64,000 bases of DNA from Gemmatimonadota bacterium (GTDB taxonomy: Bacteria; Gemmatimonadota; Gemmatimonadetes; Longimicrobiales; Gaopeijiaceae), in the NCBI GenBank assembly GCA_028873815.1, contig JAPPNN010000049.1, positions 1 to 64,000 of the forward strand, given 5' to 3'. The number at the start of each line of letters is the position of its first letter. Within the stretch, counting starts at the first letter, position 1. Under the pieces are notes generated by a model. The model was not told the origin of the DNA. It saw only the letters and a list, made by a program, of their open reading frames with translations, and made no database searches. This document shows positions 51,317 through 60,211 of this stretch, in pieces. The position numbers and the translations under genes are program-made.

Positions 51317-52735
51317 TTGGCAGGCAATTCACAGGACAAGACCGATTTCGACGTCATCGTGATCGGCGGCGGGCCAGGCGGCTACGTCGCGGCCATCCGC
51401 GCGGGCCAACTGGGCCTCAGGACCGCCTGCGTGGAAGCCGACAAGCTGGGCGGCGTGTGTCTCAACGTCGGATGCATCCCGACCAAGGCGCTCTTGAGCA
51501 GCGCGCTGCTGGTCAACGAGTTGAAGAAGGCGGAAGGACACGGGATCTCGTTCGACGGAGTCAAGGTCGACCTGGGGCCGGCGCAGGCCCGGAGCCGGAA
51601 AGTGGCGAGCCGCCTTTCCAACGGCGTGGGTTTCCTGCTGAAGAAGAACAAGGTCGAGCACATCGAGGGCTACGGCCGATTGCTGGGTGGTGGAGCGGTC
51701 GAGGTCGAGAACGACGGGGAAAAGCGCACCATCACTGCGAAGGACATCATCATCGCGACGGGATCGCGGCCGCGGAGCCTTCCCTTCCTCGAAATCGACG
51801 AGGAGCGGATCTGGTCCTCGACGGGCGCGCTCTTTCAGGACAAGGCGCCCGCATCGCTCGTCGTCGTCGGCGCGGGCGCGGTGGGCGTGGAGTTTGCGGA
51901 CATCTACAACGCCTACGGGACGAAGGTGACCCTCATCGAGGCCCTCGATCGCATCCTGCCGCTGGAGGACAAGGACTCGTCGCGCACGGTGGCGCAGTCG
52001 TTCAAGAAGCGGAAGATGGACATCTTCACGAGTGCCCGCGTGGAAAGCACCGTGGCCCGTGAGGACCGGGTCACCATCTCCTTCACGGACAAGCGTGGGA
52101 AGGCGCATACGCTCGATGTGGACTACGTCCTGTCGGCGGTCGGGCGGATTCCGAATACGGAGGATATCGGCGCCGAGGCGGCCGGCGTGAAGCTGACCGA
52201 GCGCGGCGGATTCGTCGCGGTGGACGAGACCATGCGGACCAACGTTCCGGGCGTATGGGCGGTGGGGGACTGCGCCGGCGAGCAGTTGCTGGCCCACAAG
52301 GGAATGCACGAGGGCGTTGTCGCGGCGGAGCACATCGCGGGCGTCGGACACCACACGGTCGACTACGGCAACGTCCCCAACTGCACCTACTGCCACCCGG
52401 AGGTCGCGTCCGTCGGGCTCACCGAGGAACAGGCGCGCGAGAAGGGCCTCGACATCGACGTCGGGAAGTTCCCCTGGGCGGGCAACGGCCGGGCCCTGGC
52501 GGGCGGCGACTCCACCGGATTCGTCAAGGTGATCCGCGACAAGCGCTACTCCGAGGTCGTCGGGGCGCACATCGTCGGGCCACACGCCACCGAGCTCATC
52601 GCGGAGTTCGTGATGGCGAGGCATCTGGAATCGACCGTCGAGGAGATCGACCTGGCCATGCACCCGCACCCAACACTGTCGGAGGCGGTGGCGGAGGGCG
52701 CGCTCGGCGCGCTGGGCAGGGCGCTGCACATCTAG
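51317..52735 (+). CDS. lpdA: Dihydrolipoyl dehydrogenase (E3)
   Basis: 472 aa. The TTG at 51317 with AGAGG seven bases upstream is chosen; the frame runs further upstream into the repeat but without family sequence. FAD site DFDVIVIGGGPGGYVAAIRA, redox-active disulfide GGVCLNVGCIPTK, NAD site VVVGAGAVGVEFA, and the C-terminal His-Glu pair in MHPHPTLSEAV. It reoxidises lipoamide of the pyruvate and other 2-oxoacid dehydrogenases. It follows the pdh genes but the 4-kb insertion lies between, so its expression probably depends on the promoter at 51097 or on readthrough. Confidence 0.94.
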   Translation: MAGNSQDKTDFDVIVIGGGPGGYVAAIRAGQLGLRTACVEADKLGGVCLNVGCIPTKALLSSALLVNELKKAEGHGISFDGVKVDLGPAQARSRKVASRLSNGVGFLLKKNKVEHIEGYGRLLGGGAVEVENDGEKRTITAKDIIIATGSRPRSLPFLEIDEERIWSSTGALFQDKAPASLVVVGAGAVGVEFADIYNAYGTKVTLIEALDRILPLEDKDSSRTVAQSFKKRKMDIFTSARVESTVAREDRVTISFTDKRGKAHTLDVDYVLSAVGRIPNTEDIGAEAAGVKLTERGGFVAVDETMRTNVPGVWAVGDCAGEQLLAHKGMHEGVVAAEHIAGVGHHTVDYGNVPNCTYCHPEVASVGLTEEQAREKGLDIDVGKFPWAGNGRALAGGDSTGFVKVIRDKRYSEVVGAHIVGPHATELIAEFVMARHLESTVEEIDLAMHPHPTLSEAVAEGALGALGRALHI

Positions 52736-52853
52736 GCGCCCCGACAACCGGCCAGTCCCGTTGCCGACGGGCGGCGCTCTGCTGTCCAATTGCCGGCTGT
52801 CGCCCCATCTTGAGGCCGGTTCCCGCATTCTCCCGCATCGCAGGAGGTCTTCC

Positions 52854-54911
52854 ATGAAGGCCGTGGTCCCCGCCGTCACATTCATCGCCGTGCTCGCCGC
52901 GGTCGCTCCCGAATCCGTCCGTGCTCAGGCCCCCGCCCCCCTCGCCCTCGAGACCTGGCTCGACTGGGAGCGCGTCTCGGACCCCAGGATCTCGCCCGAC
53001 GGATCCGCCGTCGTCTACACGCTCGGCTGGGTCGACAGGATCCACGACCGCTGGGAGTCGTCGATCCACATCGTCGACTCGGACGGGTCGCGCCCCCGCA
53101 ACCTGATCGCGGGTGCCTCGCCGCGCTGGTCGCCCAACGGGGACCGGATCGCCTTCCTCGCCCCCGACGACGGGGGCAACACGCAGATCTTCGTGCGCTG
53201 GATGGACGCCGGAGGCGCGGTATCGCAGGTAACCCGCGTCGATGAGAGCCCCTCGGCCCCCGAGTGGTCACCCGACGGAACGCAGCTGGCGTTCACCATG
53301 AGCGTGCCTGCCGAAAACCCGAGCTCGCGCCACTGGCAGGTCTCGCTGCCGAGGCCCGAGGGCGCCGACTGGACCCCCGGCCCCCGCATCATCGAGAGCC
53401 TGGTCTACCGCCAGGACCGCGTCGGATTCCTCGACGAGAGCTTCCGCCACATCTTCGTCGTGCCGGCAGACGGGGGCACGCCGCGACAGCTCACCCGCGG
53501 GGACCACAACTACGGGACGCCCGTCTGGGAGCCCAGCGGCGAGACCGTGCTCTTCAGCGGCCTGATCGAAGACGACGCGCTTTACAGGTGGCAAGAGAGC
53601 GAAGTCTACAGGCTCGGCGTCGATTCCGGCGAGCTTCACCAGGTGACCGAGCGCAAGGGGCCTGACGGAGCGCCGGCACCCTCGCCCGACGGAAGCATGA
53701 TCGCCTACGTCGGTCACGACACGACCACCTTCGACTACATCGAGTCCACGCTCTACGTGATGAACGCCGACGGCTCGAACCCGAGGGCGCTCACCACCGA
53801 GCTCGACCGCACGCCGCGCGGCCTGCAGTGGGCGCCGGATGGCCGGGGCGTCTACTTCAACGTCCAGGCCGATGGCTACGCAAACATCATGTACGCGTCG
53901 ATCGACGGCGATGTGCGCGCCGCGAGCGAAGGCCCGCAGATGTTCTCGCTGAACGACGTCAGCGCGGGTGGCATGGCGGTGGGGACGTGGGGCGATGCCC
54001 ATGAGCCGGGCGATGTCTACGCCTTCCCCGTGGACCGGCCGCAGCAGCGCACCCGCCTCACGGACGTCAACGGGGACGTGCTGGCCGGGGTGACCCTGGG
54101 AGAAGTGGAGCAGATCTGGGCGGAGTCGTCGCACGACGGCCTGCCGATCCACGGCTGGGTCATCAAGCCGCCCGGCTTCCGCCCGGGGATCCGCTACCCG
54201 ATGATGCTCGTGATTCACGGCGGGCCGCACGGCATGTACAACGGGGGCTTCAACTTCGGCTGGCAGGAACACGCGGCGAACGGCTACGTCGTGCTGTACA
54301 CGAACCCGCGGGGGAGTTCCGGGTACGGCACCGAGTTCGGCAACATGATCCAGTACGACTACCCGAACAACGACTTCCACGACCTCATGTCGAGCGTCGA
54401 CGAACTGCTGTCCCGCGGCTACGTGGACGAGGACAACATGTTCGTCTACGGCTGCTCGGGCGGCGGCGTGCTCACCGCCTGGGTGGTGGGACACACCGAC
54501 CGCTTCCGCGCGGCCTCGTCGAACTGCCCGGTGACCAACTGGCTGGCCTTTCCCGGCGAGGTCGACGGGAACCCGCTGCGCTGGTACGCGGACTTCGAGC
54601 ACTTTCCCTGGGAAGACCCGAGCGAGCACATCCGGCGCTCTCCGATCATGTACGTCGGCAACGTGACCACGCCGACCATGCTGATGACCGGCGAGCTCGA
54701 CCTGCGCACGCCGATGTCGCAGACCGAGCAGTTCTACCAGGCGCTCAAGGCGCAGAAGAAGCCCACGGCGATGCTGCGCTTCCAGGGCGAGTGGCACGGC
54801 ACGTCGCGACTCCCTTCGAACTTCCTGCGTACTCAACTCTACCTGCGGAAGTGGTTCGAGCGCTGGGGCACCCACGATGACGAGAGAGCGGCGACCCAAT
54901 CCGGGACCTGA
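52854..54911 (+). CDS. Exported S9 family prolyl oligopeptidase-type serine peptidase
   Basis: 685 aa. CAGGAGG precedes the ATG at 52854. Signal peptide ends VRAQA (about residue 24). An N-terminal beta-propeller (about 40-410) with PD40-like repeats (RISPDGSAVVYT, EWSPDGTQLAFT) is followed by an alpha/beta hydrolase domain (about 430-680). The nucleophile is in YGCSGGGVLTAW, and the catalytic histidine is in FQGEWHGTSRLP. It likely cleaves peptides from the N-terminus (acylaminoacyl or dipeptidyl type) in the periplasm. Confidence 0.9.
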   Translation: MKAVVPAVTFIAVLAAVAPESVRAQAPAPLALETWLDWERVSDPRISPDGSAVVYTLGWVDRIHDRWESSIHIVDSDGSRPRNLIAGASPRWSPNGDRIAFLAPDDGGNTQIFVRWMDAGGAVSQVTRVDESPSAPEWSPDGTQLAFTMSVPAENPSSRHWQVSLPRPEGADWTPGPRIIESLVYRQDRVGFLDESFRHIFVVPADGGTPRQLTRGDHNYGTPVWEPSGETVLFSGLIEDDALYRWQESEVYRLGVDSGELHQVTERKGPDGAPAPSPDGSMIAYVGHDTTTFDYIESTLYVMNADGSNPRALTTELDRTPRGLQWAPDGRGVYFNVQADGYANIMYASIDGDVRAASEGPQMFSLNDVSAGGMAVGTWGDAHEPGDVYAFPVDRPQQRTRLTDVNGDVLAGVTLGEVEQIWAESSHDGLPIHGWVIKPPGFRPGIRYPMMLVIHGGPHGMYNGGFNFGWQEHAANGYVVLYTNPRGSSGYGTEFGNMIQYDYPNNDFHDLMSSVDELLSRGYVDEDNMFVYGCSGGGVLTAWVVGHTDRFRAASSNCPVTNWLAFPGEVDGNPLRWYADFEHFPWEDPSEHIRRSPIMYVGNVTTPTMLMTGELDLRTPMSQTEQFYQALKAQKKPTAMLRFQGEWHGTSRLPSNFLRTQLYLRKWFERWGTHDDERAATQSGT

Positions 54912-54971
54912 TGACGACTACCGCAGCAGGAGCATTCTGACGGCAATGCCCCCGGATGCGCCGGGGCGCGG

Positions 54972-56273
54972 TCATGGAGGCCCCACCAGCTCCATTGCCG
55001 CCAGCGCCATCACCTGCGTGCTCGCCACGATATCGTCGACCGCGCACGACTCGTCCGGCTGGTGCGCCTCCTCCAGCGGACCGGGGCCGTAGGCGACGCA
55101 ATGCTCCACGCCCGCGATGCGCGCGAAGTGTTTCTGGTCGTAGGTGCCGGGGCTGGCCACCTGCTCGGCATCCGCGCCGGTCACGCTCTGGACCGCCCGT
55201 GACAGCGCCGTCACCACCGGGGACCCTCGCGGCGCCCAGGTGGGGTGCACGGTCATGCGGTCCTCGATGGTGAAGCGGCGTCCCCGCTCGGCCGCCTCGA
55301 CGGCCTTCACGAGACCGACGATCTCGTCCCGCACGTCCGCGAACGGCTCCTCGGGGATGAAGCGCCGGTCGAAGGTCGCCGTGCAGCGATCCGCGACGCA
55401 GGGCGACTGGCTCGTTTCGCCCGCCTGGCCGCCGATGATGGCGTTGACGTTGAGCGACGGCCGACGCGACGGCTCCGGCACGACGGGCAGTTCCGAAAGG
55501 CGGGCGGCGAGATCGGGACCGAGCTCGGTGCGCAGTGTCTCCAGCAGCGCACCCATGTCGTCGATCGCGCTGTGCCCCAGGTGGCTCATGCTGCCATGGG
55601 CGGTGTGCCCGTGCGCGACGACGTCGAACCAGTAGACGCCGCGGTGCCCCACACAGACCCGCGCCGGCCCGAAGGGTTCCGGGATGATCGCGAAGTCCGT
55701 ATTCTCCGCCGAGATCAGTCCGGCTTCGCACAGGTGGGCCACGCCCGCGAAGCCCCCGCTTTCCTCGTCGACCGTCCCGCTGACGTCGACCGCGCCGTGG
55801 AGCCGGACACCCGCCCGGCGGATGGCCTCGACGGCGAACACCGCCGCCGCGATCCCCGACTTCATATCGGAGGCGCCGCGCCCGTAGATGCGACCGTCGC
55901 GCACCAGCCCGGCAAACGGATCGACCGTCCAGTCGTCCCCCGGCGGAACCACGTCGAAGTGACCGTTCAGGTGGAGCCGCGGGCGCGCGCCGGCATCGCC
56001 GCTTCGCCCGATCACGTTGATTCGCGGGTGATCCGGTGTGTGCTCCGGCCGGCCCTCCGCCGCCACGTACTGCACGGCCATCCCGGCCTCCTGCAGTCGT
56101 CCGTGGATCAATTCCGCGCACTCGCGGTAGAAGTCGCCCGGGGGGTTGACGGTGGGGATGCGAATCAGGTCCGCGGTGAACGCGACGATTTCGTCCCGGG
56201 CGGCCTCCGCCTCGGCCAGGACGCGGTCGATGAGGGCGGCCCGGCGCGGTCGTTGCCTAGGCGCCGAGCGCAC
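54972..56273 (-). CDS. M20 family metallopeptidase (ArgE/DapE/aminoacylase type)
   Basis: 433 aa from a GTG at 56273 with GGGAGGG upstream. Metal ligands appear in LNGHFDVVPPGD (HxD), GRGASDMKSG (bridging Asp) and TVDEESGGFAG (catalytic and metal Glu pair). A dimerisation domain occupies about 190-300. It hydrolyses N-acyl amino acids or dipeptides; the substrate is not certain. No signal peptide, so cytoplasmic. Divergent from the SDR gene; the intervening 133 bases hold a palindromic regulatory block. Convergent with the S9 peptidase. Confidence 0.88.
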   Translation of the reverse strand: MRSAPRQRPRRAALIDRVLAEAEAARDEIVAFTADLIRIPTVNPPGDFYRECAELIHGRLQEAGMAVQYVAAEGRPEHTPDHPRINVIGRSGDAGARPRLHLNGHFDVVPPGDDWTVDPFAGLVRDGRIYGRGASDMKSGIAAAVFAVEAIRRAGVRLHGAVDVSGTVDEESGGFAGVAHLCEAGLISAENTDFAIIPEPFGPARVCVGHRGVYWFDVVAHGHTAHGSMSHLGHSAIDDMGALLETLRTELGPDLAARLSELPVVPEPSRRPSLNVNAIIGGQAGETSQSPCVADRCTATFDRRFIPEEPFADVRDEIVGLVKAVEAAERGRRFTIEDRMTVHPTWAPRGSPVVTALSRAVQSVTGADAEQVASPGTYDQKHFARIAGVEHCVAYGPGPLEEAHQPDESCAVDDIVASTQVMALAAMELVGPP

Positions 56274-56311
56274 CCCTGAACCCTCCCGGTTGGATGGACA
56301 GGTTCCCCATG

Positions 56312-56351
56312 GTAAACTCCAGTTTACTTAATGTCATCTTTGGTTTACAAG
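56312..56351 (+). promoter_or_regulatory. Palindromic operator plus promoter upstream of the SDR gene
   Basis: GTAAACTCCAGTTTAC (56312-56327) is an almost perfect palindrome. TTTACT (56323-56328) and TACAAG (56346-56351) are spaced by 17 bases and could be the promoter. The block AGTTTACTTAATGTCATCTT matches the rebuilt empty site before lpdA at most positions. A TetR- or GntR-type repressor would be a natural binder; none is encoded adjacent. Confidence 0.55.
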
Positions 56352-56406
56352 AGCGGCGCGTTGCATACGGGACCGTGCGCGCCACCTGGCAACGAGAGAG
56401 AGGAAA

Positions 56407-57225
56407 ATGAACTCCGTATTCAGTCTGGCGGGGCGCAGCGCCGCCGTGGTGGGCGCGGGCTCCGGCATCGGCGAGGCGGTCGCGATCGGGTGTGCGGAGG
56501 CCGGCGCGCGGGTGCATTGCCTGGACATCGACGCGGAGGGCGCCGCGACGACGGCGGCCGCGATCCAGGGGGCCAGCCCCCGCGGAGGCGAGGCGGGGGC
56601 GCGCGTGCCCCACGCAACCAGCGCCCAGCTCGACATCCTGGACGGACCCGCGGTCACGGCCGCGTTCGAGGCAATTGCAGCCGATCATGGATCGCTGGAC
56701 ATCGTCGTCTGTACGCCCGGCGTGAACGTGCGCAAGCCCATCCTCGACTACACCGACGACGAGATCGACCGGGTGCTCGGGCTCAACCTCAAGGGCGGCG
56801 CGCACGTCATCCAGGCCGCCGGACGGATCATGCGGGAGCAGGGGAGCGGGTCGATCATCCTGTTCAGTTCGGTCCGGTCGGTCGTCGTCGAGCCGGGCCA
56901 GAGCATGTACGCGGCCACGAAGGCGGGCATCGTGCAGATGGTCCGCGCGGCGGCCGCCGAACTGGGGCCGCACGGGGTGCGCGTCAACGCGGTCGCGCCC
57001 GGTGTGATCGACACGCCGCTGACGGCGCCGATCAAGGAGCAGCCCGAGTGGTACGGCGCCTACGCGGCGGGCAACATTCTCGAACGCTGGGGGAGTGCGC
57101 GCGAGATGGCCGGCCCGACGGTCTTCCTCGCCTCGGACGCGGCCAGCTACGTGACCGGGGCGGTGCTCTTCGCCGACGGTGGCTGGACGGCGATCGACGG
57201 GAGGTTCACGCCACCGGGGATGTGA
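56407..57225 (+). CDS. SDR family NAD(P)-dependent oxidoreductase
   Basis: 272 aa classical short-chain dehydrogenase. NAD(P) site GRSAAVVGAGSGIGEAVAIG; catalytic serine in IILFSSVRSVV and YxxxK in MYAATKAG; the PG motif in VNAVAPGVIDTPL. A 15-residue insertion after AAAIQGASPRGGEA is unusual. GAGAGAGG precedes the ATG. It reduces or oxidises a small alcohol/ketone; the substrate is unknown. A conserved promoter/operator block lies about 60 bases upstream. Confidence 0.88.
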   Translation: MNSVFSLAGRSAAVVGAGSGIGEAVAIGCAEAGARVHCLDIDAEGAATTAAAIQGASPRGGEAGARVPHATSAQLDILDGPAVTAAFEAIAADHGSLDIVVCTPGVNVRKPILDYTDDEIDRVLGLNLKGGAHVIQAAGRIMREQGSGSIILFSSVRSVVVEPGQSMYAATKAGIVQMVRAAAAELGPHGVRVNAVAPGVIDTPLTAPIKEQPEWYGAYAAGNILERWGSAREMAGPTVFLASDAASYVTGAVLFADGGWTAIDGRFTPPGM

Positions 57226-57288
57226 CCGGGGGCCGCCGGCCGCCGGGGGGCATTCCGTCGTCCTTCCGCAGGCGCACCGGACCCGATT

Positions 57289-57306
57289 CCCCCGTACGCG
57301 CGGGGG
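57289..57306. terminator. Hairpin between convergent SDR and ispH
   Basis: CCCCCG (57289-57294) pairs with CGGGGG (57301-57306) over a six-base loop, between two converging gene ends. No T-run. Confidence 0.4.
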
Positions 57307-57320
57307 CCGCAAACGGGCTG

Positions 57321-58532
57321 CTAAACGTCGGGCTCGATCCCCTTGATCGTCAGCACCCGGAAAACCGCCTCGCCGATCTTGTTGTTCGGCGTCGAGGCGC
57401 CGGCGGTGATCCCCAGTTCGAAGGGGCCCGCCGGCAGCCAGTCCAGCTCGGTGACTTCGGGCGACTGCGGATCCAGCCCGGGCTTGTGGTGGATCGCGCC
57501 GGTGTCCATGTCGATGCACGACGCGTCCTTGATGTGGTAGGTCTCGGTGTACTCGCGGCACAGGTGGGCCAGGTGGTTCGTGTTGGACGAGTTGTAGCCA
57601 CCCACCACGATCATGATGTCGGGCGGTTCGCGCATCATTTCGAGCACGGCGTCCTGGCGCTCCTGCGTCGCCGAACAGATGGTCCCGAATGATCGGAAGT
57701 GCTCGCTCGCGTGGTCCTCGCCCTGTGCGTCGACCATCATCTCGCGCAGGCGGGCGCCGATGGCGAGCGACTCGGTGGCCAGCATCGTCGTCTGGTTGGC
57801 CACGCCGATCTTCACCAGGTCGGCGTCGGGGTCGAAGCCCTCGGAGGTGCGGTCGGCGAAGCGGCGGAGGAACTGGTCGCGGGTCGGCGCATCGGGGCGG
57901 CCCGTCATGTAGGCGCCCACACTCTCGGCCTCGGCCATGTCCCGGACGATGATGTACTTGCCGCCCTCGTGCTTGTGCACCTGGCTGGCGGTCGCCCGCG
58001 ATTCCTCGTGCCTGTACTTGCCGTGGATGACCGCGGTGTAGCCGTCGCGGGCGTAGCCGTTGACGCGCTTCCAGACCAGCAGCACGGAGCCGCAGGTGGT
58101 GTCGACAAGGATGCAGCCGATGTTCTGGAGCTTCTTCATGTCGCCGATCGTGACCCCGAAGGCGGGGATGATCACGACGTCCTCGGCGGCGATGTGGCTG
58201 TAATCGAACTCGCCGTCCTCGCCCGGGAGGAGCATTTCGATGCCCATCTCGGCGAGCCGCCGGTTCACGTGCGGGTTGTGAATGATCTCGCCGACCAGGT
58301 AGATGCGCTTGTCCGGGAACTTGTGGCGCGCCTCGTAGGCGTAGTCGATCGCGCGGTCGACGCCGTAGCAGAAACCGAAATCCTTGGCCAGCCGTACCTT
58401 GATATCGCCGAACTTGTCGGTGTAGGCGCGTGACCGGATGCGCTCGACGATGGCCGAGTGGTACTCGGAATCGATGAGCGGCCTGACCTCGGCCTTGAGC
58501 CCGAAGCCTTTGCGGAAGTAGGTCTGCTGCAT
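57321..58532 (-). CDS. ispH: 4-hydroxy-3-methylbut-2-enyl diphosphate reductase, plant/cyanobacterial type
   Basis: About 403 aa (ATG 58532); an ATG at 58550 would add six residues. The three iron-sulfur cysteines are in DFGFCYGVDRAI, VDTTCGSVL and TICSATQERQDAV. The opening YFRKGFGLKAEVRPLIDSEY and overall length (about 400 rather than 310 aa) match the plant/cyanobacterial form rather than the E. coli form. It makes isopentenyl and dimethylallyl diphosphate at the end of the MEP pathway. No other MEP gene is nearby. Divergent from fxsA. Confidence 0.9.
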   Translation of the reverse strand: MQQTYFRKGFGLKAEVRPLIDSEYHSAIVERIRSRAYTDKFGDIKVRLAKDFGFCYGVDRAIDYAYEARHKFPDKRIYLVGEIIHNPHVNRRLAEMGIEMLLPGEDGEFDYSHIAAEDVVIIPAFGVTIGDMKKLQNIGCILVDTTCGSVLLVWKRVNGYARDGYTAVIHGKYRHEESRATASQVHKHEGGKYIIVRDMAEAESVGAYMTGRPDAPTRDQFLRRFADRTSEGFDPDADLVKIGVANQTTMLATESLAIGARLREMMVDAQGEDHASEHFRSFGTICSATQERQDAVLEMMREPPDIMIVVGGYNSSNTNHLAHLCREYTETYHIKDASCIDMDTGAIHHKPGLDPQSPEVTELDWLPAGPFELGITAGASTPNNKIGEAVFRVLTIKGIEPDV

Positions 58533-58610
58533 GGTCCGAAGAATATACATTGCAATGTGGACCGGGGGTATTCTCCGGGGACTTCAGACCCGCGAACTGG
58601 AGCCGAGGCA

Positions 58611-59093
58611 GTGCTGAGCAGACTGATCTTTCTCTTTGTCGCCGTTCCGCTTGTGGAGCTGGCGATCCTGCTGCAGGTCGGACAGTGGATCGGCATCGGC
58701 CCGACCTTCGCGCTGGTCGTGGTGACCGGGGTGGCGGGCGCGGCCCTGGCTCGGCGGCAGGGGCTGCGCGCGTTCATGGCGGTGCAGCGTGAACTCGCAG
58801 AGGGCCGGCTGCCGGGACGGTCGCTGCTGGACGGTCTCGCGATCCTGGTGGGCGGAGCGTTTCTGCTGACGCCCGGGATTCTCACCGATATCGCCGGTTT
58901 CAGCCTGCTCGTTCCAACATCCCGGCGGTGGCTACAGCGGCTGGTCCGCCGTAGGCTCGAGCGGCGCATGAGCGAGGGGACGGTCGAGTTTCGGGTCTGG
59001 GGCCCCGGCGGCGGGTTCACGTCGCGGCGAACCGAGGTGCATGGGCGAACCGAGGTGCATGGTCGGCGATCCGACTGGGGGGACTCGCAGTGA
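58611..59093 (+). CDS. FxsA family membrane protein
   Basis: 160 aa. GTG start at 58611. Typical FxsA pattern: LIFLFVAVPLVELAILLQVG, then WIGIGPTFALVVVTGVAGAA, and later LVGGAFLLTPGILTDIAGFS. Three to four membrane helices and a basic tail. FxsA relieves phage exclusion in E. coli when overproduced; its normal role is unclear. The tail holds a tandem repeat (RTEVHG twice at about residues 141-152). Its stop overlaps the M42 gene start (GTGA). Confidence 0.85.
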   Translation: MLSRLIFLFVAVPLVELAILLQVGQWIGIGPTFALVVVTGVAGAALARRQGLRAFMAVQRELAEGRLPGRSLLDGLAILVGGAFLLTPGILTDIAGFSLLVPTSRRWLQRLVRRRLERRMSEGTVEFRVWGPGGGFTSRRTEVHGRTEVHGRRSDWGDSQ

Positions 59094-60154
59094 GCGGGGA
59101 CATCGCCTTCCTGGAGCGGCTGCTGGATGCTCCCGGCCCGTCGGGGTTCGAGGCGCGGCCCGCGCGGGTGTGGCGCGACGAGGCGGCCTCCTTTGCCGAG
59201 GCCTGGTCCGACGTGGTCGGCAACAGCTACGCGGCGGTGCGTCGCGAGGCGCGGCCCCTGGCGCTGCTGGCGGGTCATATCGACGAGATCGGCCTCCAGG
59301 TCACGCACGCGGACAAGTCGGGGCTGCTCTACTTCGGAGGCATCGGCGGCTGGGATCCGCAGGTGCTGGTGGGGCAGCGCGTGCGCGTGCTGGGGTCGAA
59401 GGGCGACGTTCCGGGCGTGATCGGCCGCAAGGCCATCCACCTGATCGACCCGAAGGAGCGGGAAAAGGCCGTGAAGGTGAAGAAGCTCTGGATCGATGTG
59501 GGCGCCGAATCGCGGGAGCAGCTCGCGGAACTGGGCGTGCGGGTGGGCGACCCCGCAGTGATCGATGCGGGGATGGTGCGCCTCGCGGGAGACCGGGTGG
59601 CCAGCAGGGCGATCGACAACCGCGTCGGCGCGTTCATCGTGCTCGAGGCGCTGCGCATGGTCGCCGGGCAGGGGGGTGGGTCGGGAGCGGTGGCCGTCGC
59701 GACCGCGCAGGAGGAGATCGGCTACTCGGGGGGCGGCGCGCGCGCCAGCGCGTTCGGTCTGGCGCCCGACGTGGCGCTGGTGGTGGACGTGACGCACGCC
59801 ACCGACGTGCCGGAGGTGGAAAAGTCCGAGGTGGGCGAGCATTCGCTGGGCGGCGGTCCGGTCCTGACGCGCGGGTCGGCCACGCATCCCCGGGTGTTCG
59901 AAGTGCTGGCCGAGACCGCGGAGGCCAACGACATCCCCTACTCGATCCAGGCCGCGCCGCTGCGCACGAGCACCGACGCCGACGCGATTCACCTGGCGCG
60001 CGGCGGCATTCCGACCGGCCTCGTTTCCGTGCCGAACCGGTATATGCACTCGCCCAGCGAGATGGTGTCGGTCTCCGACCTGTTTCTGACGGCGCGCCTG
60101 CTGGCGGCGTTCGTCGCCAGGCTGGATGAAGGCATCGATTTCGGGCGCGGTTGA
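59090..60154 (+). CDS. M42 family metallopeptidase (glutamyl aminopeptidase/endoglucanase type)
   Basis: 354 aa. Metal-binding and catalytic motifs: LAGHIDEIGLQV (HxD), SRAIDNRVGAFIVLEAL, ATAQEEIGYSGG (EE) and DVTHATDVP. The final metal histidine is expected in RYMHSPSEMV. M42 enzymes are cytoplasmic tetrahedral aminopeptidases. The GTG start overlaps the fxsA stop, so the two are coupled. Confidence 0.9.
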   Translation: MSGDIAFLERLLDAPGPSGFEARPARVWRDEAASFAEAWSDVVGNSYAAVRREARPLALLAGHIDEIGLQVTHADKSGLLYFGGIGGWDPQVLVGQRVRVLGSKGDVPGVIGRKAIHLIDPKEREKAVKVKKLWIDVGAESREQLAELGVRVGDPAVIDAGMVRLAGDRVASRAIDNRVGAFIVLEALRMVAGQGGGSGAVAVATAQEEIGYSGGGARASAFGLAPDVALVVDVTHATDVPEVEKSEVGEHSLGGGPVLTRGSATHPRVFEVLAETAEANDIPYSIQAAPLRTSTDADAIHLARGGIPTGLVSVPNRYMHSPSEMVSVSDLFLTARLLAAFVARLDEGIDFGRG

Positions 60155-60211
60155 CGCGGCGCTATATTGAGGGCCCGTGAAATCAGCGAATCCTGATCAA
60201 GAAGCGAGGAG

